Source of the DNA: Meconema thalassinum
Taxonomy: Eukaryota > Arthropoda > Insecta > Orthoptera > Tettigoniidae
DNA length: 64,000 nt
Assembly: GCA_946902985.2 (NCBI GenBank)
Contig: OX336388.2
Location: 1,505,878,545-1,505,942,544 of the forward strand
Direction: 5' to 3'
Shown here: piece after piece, positions 21,488 to 32,841 of the stretch
How the letters are laid out: each line of letters starts with the position of its first letter
How positions within the stretch are numbered: position 1 is the first letter of the stretch
Made by a program: the position numbers and the translations under genes
The notes under the pieces: generated by a model
The model's database searches: none
What the model saw: only the letters and a program-made list of their open reading frames with translations
What the model was told of the DNA's origin: nothing

Positions 21488-21864
21488 CATATAAGGGCTT
21501 TGTGACATCATGGCCATGTGCCCCGTGTATTTGGGTGTGCGTAAACATGTGTCTGATAACCTGTGTTATTGTCATGACTGTAAGTGTGTGTATTTGTAAT
21601 TTAGATGTGGATTGGGAAGGAGATTGCCGTAGCCTTAATTTGGGAACTATTCCGGCATTTCCCTGGAGTGGAAGTGGGAAACCACGGAAAACTAATTCCA
21701 GGATGGCTGAGGTGGGATTTGAACCCGTCTCCGCTCAGTTTTGTATCACGAGGCTTAATGTACCCCGTACCAGCCCTCGGAACTGAATTACATTTCTTGG
21801 CAGAGCCGGGAATTGAACCCGGGCCTCCGCGGTGAGTGCTAGCCACAACGCAACGAGGTGGACT
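21446..21864 (-). mobile_element. tRNA-derived SINE, family 1, complete
   Basis: The minus-strand head is CCACCTCGTTGCGTTGTGGC, with B-box GGGTTCAATTCCCGG near 21815. The body carries a second B-box-like GGGTTCAAATCCCACC, and the 3' tail is (CAA)n at 21449-21485. It is flanked by ACAGACAAATCA (21434-21445) and ACAGGCAAATCA (21865-21876), a 12-bp duplication with one difference. Confidence 0.88.
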
Positions 21865-21904
21865 ACAGGCAAATCAAATACACTGCTAACACAAAAACTT
21901 GTTA

Positions 21905-21909
21905 CACTA
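21905..21909 (+). repeat. BEL/Pao target-site duplication, left copy
   Basis: CACTA, directly before the TG of the left LTR and repeated at 31500-31504. Confidence 0.85.
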
Positions 21910-24703
21910 TGGAGAAGTATAAATTCTGTCCTAAAACTTCCCCATACGGGAGAACGAAACGCTTCAGGCGAAAGCCTGGCCAAAATAACTACTGTGGTCA
22001 AGAAAATTAGACTGAAACGGTGCGGGGGTATTGGGCATGAAATACGTGACTAGAAAACCAATATAGGGAGCAATGCATTAACAATTTTTATTCCTAATAA
22101 TAAATTTATAATGAACAAACAAATTGCACTTAAGTGCTTATTACAGAAATTAACAATTATAAATGTAGCAAAGTGTGAGGGCCTGATTACAGAACCCAGA
22201 TTATAGAAAGGTCCATGAAAAGCTTGCTTGATTGGAGAAAAGTTGAGCTTAATATATAACAAGTAGTTCGGTGAAGAACTGTACAGCCTATTTTCATATA
22301 TCCTACTTATGTTAATTGCCACTATCAACATACACAATTTCTGTTTGATTGCTGTAATAGATTCGTAGATATTAAGAACCGACTAAATATTTCGGATGGT
22401 CGCCATGTTGGATTTTATATATGTAGGTCCTAGAGTTATGTACTGTTACATGCAGATTATTGTGAACGTATAGTATTCAAACTTCAATCGCAAAATTAGG
22501 ACACAAGAAAAAACAAGGAGATTTTAAAATTTGTCACAGCTGCCATCTTGAGGTTATAGAAACAATTGAAATAAATTAGATGCCAGTGGATTAACATTCG
22601 TATAAGGATTTACTGTCCCAAGTTTCACTGCACTCGGATGGTTAAATTGCGAGAAACGTCCATGTGAATATTTATCATTCGCGTCGCCGCCATGTTAGAT
22701 TTGTGATCACCAGGTTATTTAAAGTCCTATAGGTGAACTTAAGTTCATAGCCCCTATGAACATTAAAAAATGCAGTTTGATTGCTAAAATAGATTCGTAG
22801 ATATTCAGTATCGTCTAAATATTTCGGATGGTCGCCATGTTGGATTGTTAAATGTATAGGCCATAGAGTCATGTACCATTAAAGGAAAATTATTGCGTAG
22901 GTTCATTATTCAAACTTTCACTTCGATCGCATGACTACATCACAAGAAATAAAAACTTAATTTTAAAATTCGCACTGCCGCCATCTTGAGGTTATGTAAA
23001 CAATTGAACTAAATTAGATACCAGTGGATTACAATGTGTATAAATATTTCTTTTACCAGGTTTCAGTGCGCTTGGAACATTAAATCGCGAGAAAGGTCTA
23101 TTTAAAATTTTCAAATTCGCTTGGCCGCCATGTTCGTTTTGTAGTTAACCGGTTTTTGAAAGTCTTATAGATGGACTTCCAGTAGTGCCCTTTATCTCCG
23201 TACAAAATTTTAGGGAGATACCGCTAATAGTTTCAGAGATATAGAATGCCGGTGAAATATTTCGCACATCCGCCATCTTGTGATTATGTAAACAATTGAA
23301 CGAAGTTAGATGTCGGTGCATTACATTGTATATAAACATATACTGTACCAAGTTTCATTGCGTTTGGTTGGTCAAATCACGAGAAACGTCTATTTAAAAG
23401 TCGCAAATTCGCTTGGCCTCCATGTTGGTTTTGTAGTTACCAGGTTTTCAAAAGTCACATAAATGAACTTATAGCAGTTCCCTCTATCACCATAGAAAAT
23501 GTCAGGGTAATATCGGTAATAGTTTCGGAGATATTGAATGCTGGTGAAATATTTCGCACAGCCGCCATGTTGGATTGGTGAGTCGTAACAAAATTTGAAG
23601 GGCACGGTCGAGGTCGCCGGGAATAGTGCTATGAACTTTCCGAGTTTCATTGAAATCGCTCCTGCGGTTTAGATTTTATTAGGGGGGGGACACACACACA
23701 CGAATCACACACACACACACACACACACGCACACACACACGGACAAAAGGTGATCTCATAAGCCTATTTTTTCAAAATTGAAAATAGGCTAAAAATGCAG
23801 TTCATAAAAAGAGAGAACCATAAAAAATAATTAAGAGTGTAATAACTGGTATGATATAAGCTCTTTATAAGATTAAACTTATCTTTGAAGAGAGTTGAAG
23901 AGAGTTGAAGAGCCAGCTCCTTAAAAAGTTCCAGCTAGCACACGTTGATTTAAAAATCTTCACGGTTTTCTTGGAAGGAGGCGTACATGGCCTAGAGTTA
24001 TGTGCACCATCGATAAAATGTCAACTTTCTTTTCTTGCGCAGGAATGACATTTATAGTTTCCAAGAGCTGATCCAGAGATATTTCAAAGGACGAATCCAA
24101 GTATCCCCTCTAAGGTGAAGTTGAAGAGTACAGCGGCTGGCAATTATTCTTGCCATCTTGAGCAATACGTCATGGTGCAGATCTTGTGACGTAACTGCTC
24201 GCTAGCGTAGATATCAGCGATGGTGTTATGAGAGGTAGCGGTGACCAGCGGGTTGAAGTGATCAGCAGCGGTGAATCAGAAGTGTTGAAGTGGTTCAGAA
24301 GTGGCGGTTGATCCGAAGTGATGAAGAACGCCAGCAAGCGGCGTCTTAAATAGGGACCATAGAACTCTCTCGAAGTTTGGAGATCGCCCGACCAGACAAA
24401 GTCCTGCCATTGGCCGAACGAAAGTCTGGGTGACGTCAGTCGACACTACTCAGCGGACTGGGGATCAACCAGTAGATGTCCGGTATGTCGTGAGTGAGGA
24501 CGCCTGAGATAGCGAGACTGAAACACTCGAGGTGAGAACTATAATATCTATGAATAAGTGATTGATAACAAGATTATGCATATGGTTTAAGCAATTAACA
24601 ATTGTAAATAAATAATTACCATTCGGGGATCTCAGTAACAATAAATAAAATTTGACCGACAAATGGGCCAAGCTAAACATTGAAAGTATCACAAAAGTGA
24701 TCA
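21910..24703 (-). repeat. BEL/Pao 3' LTR, carrying an insertion
   Basis: Plus-strand start TGGAGAAGTATAAATTCTG and end ACAAAAGTGATCA. It equals the right LTR apart from about ten substitutions and the insert at 22259-23791. It contains a short local duplication (GAAGAGAGTT repeated near 23890) also present in the partner. The ORF at 24465-24734 recurs in the partner LTR and is not a separate gene. Confidence 0.95.
22259..23791 (-). mobile_element. Helentron-like element A, inserted in an LTR
   Basis: 1533 bp, defined exactly by comparison with the empty partner LTR. The minus strand starts TAGCCTATTTTCAATTTTG (palindrome ending ATAGGCTTATGAGATCACC), then a GT microsatellite (23692-23740), imperfect internal repeats rich in GCCGCCATnTTG, then the subterminal inverted repeat GAAAATAGGCT, a hairpin (AGTTC...GAACT) and ACTTGT. 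There is no target duplication and both flanks are T, which is the reported preference of Helentron/HINE elements. It has no ORF of note and matches copy B (61003-62531) end to end. Confidence 0.85.
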
Positions 24704-24789
24704 TGCTCCGAGAACTCCGAATGAAAACAAACAAAAGAATCAGTCAAAGCAAAACATGGATAACAGACGAGGAGAAACTAAGACTCGAA

Positions 24790-26600
24790 ATGCAAAACAG
24801 AAATAGCAGAGATGGGTCTAGTATAACGACCTTTACTAGTTAAAACATCAACAACTCTGACACGTTTATCACGGCCAAAGTGGCAGTGAATAACTCTACC
24901 TAGGTTCCACACGAGAGGCGGAGATGGGTCTCGAAGAAGAACCATGTCCCCCACTCGTACATCTGGTTAAGGAAGCCGCCATTTCTCACGCCTATTTAGC
25001 AAGCTGAGATATTCTAACTTCCATCGGCGCCAAAAAGAACAGCGCAAAGATTCTACTTTTCTCCAAAAGATAGGCAAGTTAGGATCACAGCGTCGAACCA
25101 GCAAAGGCGGAGTAGCAGCATGCGAACAGCCAATCAGGAAGTGACTGGGTGTTAAAGGTAAAAGATCCTTAGGATCGTTTGAAAGAGGGGTCAGAGGTCT
25201 GGAATTTACAATACCTTCAATTTGAATAATCAAAGAGTTGAATTCCTCATAAGAAAGTATGGTAGGACCAAGAGTTTTCTTAAGCTGTCTTTTAGTAAGT
25301 TTGATGCAGGACTCCCATCGGCCCCCATAATGGGGAGCATAAGGCGGGGTGAAATGCCATTTGAAACCTTTAGAATAGGAAAAGTTGGAAATTTTTTCTT
25401 TAGCAGAAAGGGAGCTTAACACTTTTTTCTAGAGATCAGAGGCGCTTACAAAAATATTTGCATTATCTGAAAAAACTTCAGATGGAACACCCCTTCTAGC
25501 AGCAAATCTAGAAAAGGCGGCCAAAAAGTAGGATACAGAAGCGTTCGTAACCAACTCAAGGTGGATAGCTCCCGTCACCATACATACAAATAACGAGATG
25601 TAGAGTTTACCTAAGATTTTGCGCTTAGATGAAGAGGGATTGGTCTGATATATGTAAGGACCTGCGTAATCGATCCCAGTAAGAGCAAAGGGCTTACTAG
25701 GTTCTGAACGAAATGGAGGTAAATTACCCATAATCTGCGTGGCGGGCCTTGGTTTAACCTTGAAGCAAGGTATACACTTTTTGACAACAGAAGAAACCTC
25801 ATGAACGCCATTGATGATCCAGTAGAGTTCACGAATTAGACAGAGCAAGGTGCGAGTGCCAGCATGAAGGTGTTTATAATGAAACTTTTTTATTATAAGG
25901 GTAGTGATAGGATGCTTTGAAGGAAGGATGATGGGATGCTTTTTCCCATCCTCACAACTAGACATAGCTAATCTTCCACCCACACGTATTATGCCGTCCT
26001 GGTCTAGAAAAGGAGTGAGTGGTGAAAGCCTGCTAGACTTGGGTAAATCTTTACCACTTATCAGAGCTTGATTTTCAGGAGCAAATACTTCCTGCTGAAC
26101 AAGTAACAATATCTTGCAAGTAGCAAATTCTAACTCTACTCTGGAAAGAAAGGCTTGAGGCTTCAATGGTTGATCAATTACTAAATATTTCCATCGGAAG
26201 ATATAAGACACTACACGAATCAATTTATCAAATGAAGAGTATCTATGAAAAAGGCTAGTAGAAGTAGAAGTAAGATGCGACGTGACAGGGTCATTACGGG
26301 CATCAGGTATTTCTTCTGCAGATTGATTAGCTAAGCGAGGCCAGCAAGATGATTCCTGACTTAGCCAAGGAGGACCATTCCAGTACAGGTCTGAAGAAAT
26401 CAATTTTTTAGGCGTGCAACCACGTGATATTATATCCGCGGGGTTTTCACGGCTAGGAACATGTCTCCATTGTTCAGAATGAGAGACTTCATGAATCTTA
26501 GATACGCGATTTGCCACAAAGGTATTCCAATGAGAAGAAGGCTTGGAAATCCAAGCTAATACAATAGAAGAATCGCTCCTAAAAATGTGCGGGAAAATTT
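24790..26600 (-). pseudogene. BEL/Pao integrase region
   Basis: Open frames 26517-25429 and 25422-24967 are one reading frame separated by a TAG at 25429-25431. A TAA at 24967-24969 precedes about 55 further codons in frame (DMVLLRDPSP, VWNLGRVIHC). The enzyme would join the element's DNA to chromosomal DNA. The zinc-binding part shows H-x3-H...C-x2-C (HYKHLHAG, CIPCFKVKPR). The catalytic core shows IDYAGPYI (first Asp), VFSDNANIF (second Asp) and GGRWESCIKLTK (Glu). The second motif usually ends with Gly-Thr-x-Phe; Ala-Asn-Ile-Phe here is a departure. The C-terminal WRKVESL...FWRRWKLEYLSLL is typical of BEL/Pao. Upstream, a shift near 26600 separates it from RNase H. Confidence 0.9.
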
Positions 26601-28025
26601 TAACTTTAAACTGACATTTAGTTTAGTAGCTAATTCTGTTGCCATTAAAGCAGAGCATAATTCTAATCTCGGCAATGATACTGTTTTAAGTGGAGCAACC
26701 TTAGATTTAGCGCACACTAAATTAGAAAATCCAGGGAAAGTATCTGAGGAACGTCCTACTATGTATGCATAACAGCCATAAGCTCGTTCTGAACTATCAG
26801 AAAATACATGCAGGTCATACTGCTGGTATAAGGGATTAGAAATTAAAGGGCGGGGTATAGAAACCTTGGAGAGATCCAGCAAACTGCTGCGATACTCTAA
26901 CCATTCTTCTACAAGAGAAAGGGGGAGATTTTCATCCCAGTCTGATTTTAATGACCAAAGCTTTTGCAAGAACATTTTTGCAACAATAACTATAGGAGCA
27001 ATATATTGCAAAGGATCAAAGATCTTTGCGATTTCTGACAGAACTTGTCTCTTAGTTACAGGGGGAGATTCTGACAGATGTACCTGATAAGAAAAGGTAT
27101 CAGAGGAAGGACACCAAAAAACACCCAATGCTTTTACGGCTGCTTCATCAGTAGGAATGGCAACAAATTCATCAACTGGGACCTCTGATGAAAATTTTGA
27201 TATAAATTCAGTGGAATTTGAAGTCCATTTATGGAGCGGAAAACCACCTCCTAGGAGTAGGGATTTCAAATCTTCGCACACAAGGAGCGCTTCAGAAATA
27301 TTAGGGAAAGAGCACAAGAAATCGTCGACATAAAATGCCGTTTTTAATGACTCAGAGGCCAAAGGATGATACGGATGACCATCTTGCTCGGCTAACATGT
27401 GGAGAGACCGAATCGCAAGACAGGCTGAAGGCTTCAGGCCATATGTCACAGTCTTCAATCTAAATATCTTTATGGGTTTGGAACTCTCATCGCGCCACAA
27501 TATTCTTTGCAGATCTTGCTGCTCAGAATTTACGAGAATCTGCCGATACATCTGCTTAATATCTGAGATTACAGCAATAGGAAACCTTCGAAAATTAAGC
27601 AAAACAGAGGTGAGATCTGTTTGAATCGCGGGACCACATTGCAAGGTATCATTTAAAGAGATTCCATTGGAATCTGGTGATGAGCCATTGAAAACTACTC
27701 TTATATTGTCTTGTGTTAAGGAATTTTTCCATACCGGATGATGATTTAAATAAACTATTTCATTTAAAGGATGGTCAATTTCTTCTGATTTAGAAATTAC
27801 CTCCATGTGATTGGATGATTCGTATTCCTCCATAAAGGAAGCATACTGAGTTTTGACAGAAGCATCTTGTTTGAACCGATTTTCAATAGCAAATAGTGCC
27901 CTAAGTGCTCTGGAATGCGAGCCCGTAATGGCGGGAGGATTGGGAATACGTGGAAGAGTTACTATAAATCTGCCTTCAGTATTACGGACAGTGGTTTCCT
28001 TATATAACTTTTCACAAATTTCGTT

Positions 28026-28056
<31 letters not shown>

Positions 28057-29330
28057 GCCTGAACATTCTCAAGATCCCAGAACTTGGTTAGCTCTTGGCT
28101 CAAATCGGTACCAACAAAATAACAATTCGATACAGTTTGAATAGGATTACGGTATATTTGGCCAGTAGCAATCCAACCAAAATCAGTTTCGCGGAAGAAA
28201 ACATTAGGAGCAATTTTTACTTTATTGGAATGAAGACATTGCCAAAATACGCTTGAGCTGAAAAGAAGCTCTACGGGTGAAGCTCTGTTGAAATGAGGGT
28301 CAGCTAGCTGGACAAAATTCGGGATATTCCAACTTTGAATAGGATAAGAAGTGCCAGGAATATTGTTGCCTATAGACTTGATAATCAAACAATCTAATTG
28401 CAACTGCGTACCAAGATTATTAGAGTCCTTAAGATCCACTTTAGCAAAGCTTAAGGATTGTGATTTAGAGCAGTTTATTCCTGTAACCTCTATTGAGGTA
28501 GGATGTTTTGGAAGGCCTAACTTTTGTACCAACGATTCATTAATAAAATTGTTTGTAGCGGCATTATCCAATAATCCCCTAACAGATACCCATTTTCCGT
28601 GAGAATTTTTCAATAGAACCTGCACGGTAGATAATAAAACCTGGACTTTGCCAAGCGAGGTAGAACTTTGAGCATACGACTGCGCACTATTTTGAGAAGT
28701 CTCCGAGTTAGACTTGGTATTGGAACTGCTTGGTCCTGATAACCGTGGTCTTTCATGCCTGTGCAAAAGTGAATGGTGTCTTGCCCTACAATGAAAGCAT
28801 AAACGTTGTGAACGGCAATTGTTTAACATATGCGTTCCTGACAAACAGTTGAAACAATGTTTTTTGTTCGTAATGAACTTTCGTCTTTCATCTACTGATA
28901 AAGATTTAAATTCATCACAATTGTATAAATTATGCGATTGCTGACACAGACCGCACGTTTGCATTTGGTTAGGTGACCGAGCATCAACAGGAAGAGCCTG
29001 TGATCTTAAAATTCTTTGATTAGAACTGCTAACCTTATGTTTTGAGAAGGCTTTTGAATCTGAACTACTAGTTTTTTGATTAGCTATGGCGGAAAAGACT
29101 TGGCTTCTGGCCTTCAAAAAGTTAATAATCGCCTCATAAGTGCATTGCAAATTCTGGGAAAGTTCTGTTTCCCAGGCTTTTAATGTATTTGCATCCAATC
29201 TTGCAGAAATGAGGTGAACTAGAAATAAATCCCAGTGATTTACAGGTTGGTTTAAATTGGACAATGCTCTGACGTGTAACTCAGCGGTGTCAATCAACTT
29301 ACGAAGTGATAAACTGTTATCTGCTTGCAC
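26556..29330 (-). pseudogene. BEL/Pao gag C-terminus, protease, reverse transcriptase and RNase H
   Basis: A 924-codon frame, open throughout but cut off at both ends by frameshifts. Two or three zinc knuckles lie at about residues 125-195 (CGLCQQSHNLYNC, HCFNCLSGTHMLNNC, LCFHCRARHH). The protease motif is VRGLLDNAATNNFI near 255, with Asp-Asn-Ala where many relatives have Asp-Ser-Gly. Reverse transcriptase has NIRVVFNGSS, AVISDIKQMYRQI, VTYGLKPSACLA and the catalytic AFYVDDFLCSFP near residue 665 (27325-27340). RNase H has LHVFSDSSERAYG and SLPRLELCSALMA. An S/E tract at 28025-28055 comes from a (AGA)n microsatellite in frame. The final residues after KLNVSLKLKF are out of frame. Confidence 0.92.
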
Positions 29331-29331
29331 G

Positions 29332-29955
29332 TTAGGTAACTCGAATAAGCTTTGTATATGGCGTTGAATAGATAAACGAATGTTTATCTATTCTATCCTT
29401 AAGAAGATTCAGAGCAACTTCATAATTATCACTGGTCAAAGAAAGTGCTTGAATCAGGTTAAGTGCGTTGCCTTGAACTGCCAGACGCAAGTAGTGAAAT
29501 TTTTGTATTACTGGTATAGAAGTATTCTCATGTACTAAAGAATTGAATAATTCAAAAAATGGTTCCCATTCTATGTCTTTACCAGTAAATTTGGGTATTT
29601 CTAATTTGGGTAATATAATGCGTGAAGAAGATGTAGAAGATGCTGCAGAAGTTTGATCTTCTTGTTTTTCTTTTAAAGTTAAAGCCCTAATAAGCTGTTT
29701 AGCTTCAGCAAATCCCTGATAGTATAATTTTTCAACTTCCAACCTATCACTTTGCTGGTCCGGATGCTGAATTTCTATACTGCATTGTATCTCATCATAT
29801 TTCTCAAAGGCTTGTTCATAATTCTTAAGCCTCTGCGAAATTATGTCAAGATTATGCTCTTGGGGTTCGAGTTCCGTTAAGAAAGTACGAAACCGTGTGA
29901 GCTTGCCCTTACAAGAGGTTCTGGAGTTGCTAAGTTTTTCATCAAGGTTAGGCAT
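29332..29955 (-). pseudogene. BEL/Pao gag N-terminal part
   Basis: 207 codons from the ATG at 29955. It has a charged helical N-terminus, then PKLEIPKFTGKDIEWEPF, FFELFNSLVHEN and KFHYLRLAVQGNALNLI, the usual capsid-like block of BEL/Pao gag. The last about 15 codons are out of frame: a different frame across 29335-29385 reads IQSLFELP and leads directly into the 26556-29330 frame. One insertion or deletion near 29380-29400 explains the break. Confidence 0.88.
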
Positions 29956-30213
29956 ATTACAAGTTGTTTGTTACTCACGTCAACATTGTGACTTCGAGTA
30001 CTGGAAGTCAGAGGATGACAGCTTGCTATGTAGTAAGGTTTAGTCTGATGCGGAAGAAACCGGCTTAGCTTACGTTTCTCTCCTCTGCCGCACATGCGCC
30101 TTAAGGTGAAACGTACAATGTGAATTAGTGTTGAAACACAATGAACAAGAATTGTTAATGCAAAATTCACAATATTAAACTTGTATAGGGATCCAGGGTG
30201 CAACAGATATGCT

Positions 30214-30232
30214 TCCCGGGGGTGAGGCACCA
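30214..30232 (-). other. BEL/Pao primer-binding site
   Basis: On the minus strand, 6 bases after the LTR end, TGGTGCCTCACCCCCGGGA is the complement of a tRNA 3' end finishing in CACCA. The position and the TGG start fit a primer-binding site. I did not identify the tRNA. Confidence 0.75.
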
Positions 30233-30238
30233 AAACTA

Positions 30239-31499
30239 TGGAGAAGTATAAATTCTGTCCTAAAACTTCCCCATACGGGAGAACGAAACGCATCAGGCGA
30301 AAGCCTGGCCAAAATAACTACTGTGGTCAAGAAAATTAGACTGAAACGGTGCGGGGGTATTGGGCATGAAATACGTGACTAGAAAACCAATATAGAGAGC
30401 AATGCATGAACAATTTTTATTCCTAATCATAAATTTATAATGAACAAACAAATTGTACTTAAGTGCTTATTACAGAAATTAACAATTATAAATGTAGCAA
30501 AGTGTGAGGGCCTGATTACAGAACCCAGATTATAGAAAGGTCCATGAAAAGCTTGCTTGATTGGAGAAAAGTTGAGCTTAATATATAAAAATGCAGTTCA
30601 TACAAAGAGAGAACCATAAAAAATAATTAAGAGTGTAATAACTGGTATGATATAAGCTCTTTATAAGATTAAACTTATCTTTGAAGAGAGTTGAAGAGAG
30701 TTGAAGAGCCAGCTCCTTAAAAAGTTCCAGCTAGCACACGTTGATTTAAAAGTCTTCACGGTTTTCTTGGAAGGAGGCGTACATGGCCTAGAGTTATGTG
30801 CACCATCGATAAAATGTCAACTTTCTTTTCTTGCGCAGGAATGACATTTATAGTTTCCAAGAGCTGATCCAGAGATATTTCAAAGGACGAATCCAAGTAT
30901 CCCCTCTAAGGTGAAGTTGAAGAGTACAGCGGCTGGCAATTATTCTTGCCATCTTGAGCACTACGTCATGGTGCAGATCTTGTGACGTAACTGCTCGCTA
31001 GCGTAGATATCAGCGATGGTGTTATGAGAGGTAGCGGTGACCAGCGGGTTGAAGTGATCAGCAGCGGTGAATCAGAAGTGTTGAAGTGGTTCAGAAGTGG
31101 CGGTTGATCCGAAGTGATGAAGAACGCCAGCAAGCGGCGTCTTAAATAGGGACCATAGAACTCTCTCGAAGTTTGGAGATCGCCCGACCAGACAAAGTCC
31201 TGCCATTGGTCGAACGAAAGTCTGGGTGACGTCAGTCGACACTACTCAGCGGACTGGGGATCAACCAGTAGATGTCCGGTATGTCGTGAGTGAGGACGCC
31301 TGAGATAGCGAGACTGAAACACTCGAGGTGAGAACTATAATATCTATGAATAAGTGATTGATAACAAGATTATGCATATGGTTTAAGCAATTAACAATTG
31401 TAAATAAATAATTACCATTCGGGGATCTCAGTAACAATAAATAAAATTTGACCGACAAATGGGCCAAGCTAAACATTGAAAGTATCACAAAAGTGATCA
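30239..31499 (-). repeat. BEL/Pao 5' LTR, intact
   Basis: 1261 bp, TG...CA, followed on the right by CACTA (31500-31504). It preserves the empty site for the Helentron-like insertion at about 30597 (ATATATAAAAATGCAG). As the upstream LTR it should hold the promoter; I could not fix a TATA box or start site with confidence. Confidence 0.95.
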
Positions 31500-31504
31500 C
31501 ACTA
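31500..31504 (+). repeat. BEL/Pao target-site duplication, right copy
   Basis: CACTA, directly after the CA of the right LTR. Confidence 0.85.
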
Positions 31505-31549
31505 ACACAGGAAGGATGGTGGAGATAATAGAACTGGTAAAATGCTACT

Positions 31550-32088
31550 GCAGTGGTTGGTGGTTGATTCCTCAGTTTCGGGGCTGTGACAACGCGGGCA
31601 TGTAGCCCCGTGTACTTTGGGTGTGTGTAGAATCTGTCTGATAACCAGTGTTAATTGTGATGACTGTATTAGTGTGTGTTATCTGTTTTCTTTTTAATTA
31701 AGTAAGGACTGCAGACATTCAATTTTAAGTAGTTCCTACTTTTGCTACCAAACGCCACCGTCAACGGCAACTAGTTCTGAACTTGGATGCTAGATGCCAC
31801 ATCAGGGGCTCCTGGCGACGAACGTTGGAACCTAAGAGCGTTAGTCAAATCTAACATATAATTTAGCTTCATATATGTGTCATTAGAGGAAGGTTCTTTT
31901 ACATGCCATAAATATATGCCATGGGACCGCCGGCCTTACTTACCCTCCAAAGTAAGGCATACTGAGGGATTTTTAACGCTCTTAAAATTCCGACGACTTC
32001 GGCCGGGTTTGAACCCGCGTCCGTGGGCATAGAAGCTCAGCTTGCTACTAACTACGCCACCGAAGCCGCTCTCCTGCAATGGTATGAG
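31550..32088 (-). mobile_element. tRNA-derived SINE, family 2
   Basis: The minus-strand head near 32085 reads GCTTCGGTGGCGTAGTTAGT with B-box GGGTTCAAACCCGG (about 32010). The body includes AAGTAAGGCATACTGAGGG and TAGTTCCTACTTTTGC on the plus strand, shared with 18955-19365. Confidence 0.8.
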
Positions 32089-32491
32089 TTTGTAGATTCC
32101 AATTTTGGCAAATTGGGTCGTGCGTAGTGGTATTAGTGGTCGAGCAACAGTGTTTTGTTTCTTCATTGTATGTGTGAGATAGTGACGATGGGCTAAGTCG
32201 ATGTAAGCTATGAAGAAATTAAAGACATATTTTCGCTAACAACGCTAGAGTAGGGAAGTTTAGTTCATTCATTCATTCATTCATTCATTCATTTATTTGC
32301 AATGGGGGGTGTGTCCCCCGGTGGCAAATTGTATATGCATAACAAATAAATAATTATACATAACAATTCAATAACAATTATACAACAATTAAACTGGAGT
32401 ATTTACACAAATAGTCAGTCTTTTCTTAAACACACCTATATGTTTGGGAAAAGTCTCTAAGACTGCGGCAGGTAGAAAGTTATCAATGGCA

Positions 32492-32507
32492 CGGTTTACA
32501 AAAGAAT
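32492..32507 (+). repeat. SINE target-site duplication, left copy
   Basis: CGGTTTACAAAAGAAT, repeated exactly at 32826-32841. Confidence 0.92.
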
Positions 32508-32825
32508 GAAAAAAGAAAATCCACGGTCTGCTTCCAGTCTCCGACCGGGTCAGGAATGGAATGAATGAAGCCCCCATGGACTGTGCCGGCTGCCGAGGCC
32601 TGACGCACTCCTCTGGGGCAATGATTAAATGAATGACAGATGAAATGAAATGATAGTGGAGAGTGTTGCTGGAATTAAATGTTGACAGGGAAATCCGGAG
32701 TACCCGGAGAAAACCCTGTCTACCTCCGTTTTGTCCAGCACAGATCTCACATGGAGTGACCGGGATTTGAACCACGGACCCAGCGGTGAGAGGCCGGCGT
32801 GCTGCCGCCTAAGCCACGGAGGCTT
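32508..32825 (-). mobile_element. tRNA-derived SINE, family 4, complete
   Basis: The minus strand starts AAGCCTCCGTGGCTTAGGCG (A-box) with B-box GTGGTTCAAATCCCGG, then ACTCCGGATTTCCCTGTC, TTGCCCCAGAGGAGTGCG and GGGGCTTCATTCATTCC. The exact 16-bp flanking repeat proves the edges. It splits a CR1-like coding frame. Confidence 0.93.
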
Positions 32826-32841
32826 CGGTTTACAAAAGAAT
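32826..32841 (+). repeat. SINE target-site duplication, right copy
   Basis: CGGTTTACAAAAGAAT, matching 32492-32507. Confidence 0.92.

Larger units (their letters stand above)
21910..31499 (-). mobile_element. BEL/Pao LTR retrotransposon, complete but broken
   Basis: TG...CA LTRs bound the element and CACTA is duplicated on both sides (21905-21909, 31500-31504). The right LTR is 1261 bp. The left LTR is 2794 bp only because of a 1533-bp insertion, so both are exactly 1261 bp otherwise. By eye about ten single-base differences separate them, so the copy looks recent. The internal region (24704-30238) has a primer site, gag, protease, YVDD reverse transcriptase, RNase H and integrase in BEL/Pao order on the minus strand. 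Two frameshifts and two in-frame stops disable it. Confidence 0.95.

Noticed and set aside
24465..24734. 89-codon ORF repeated at 31261-31500 as a conserved gene pair
   Set aside because: Both copies lie at the same place in the two BEL/Pao LTRs; the identity is due to LTR duplication.
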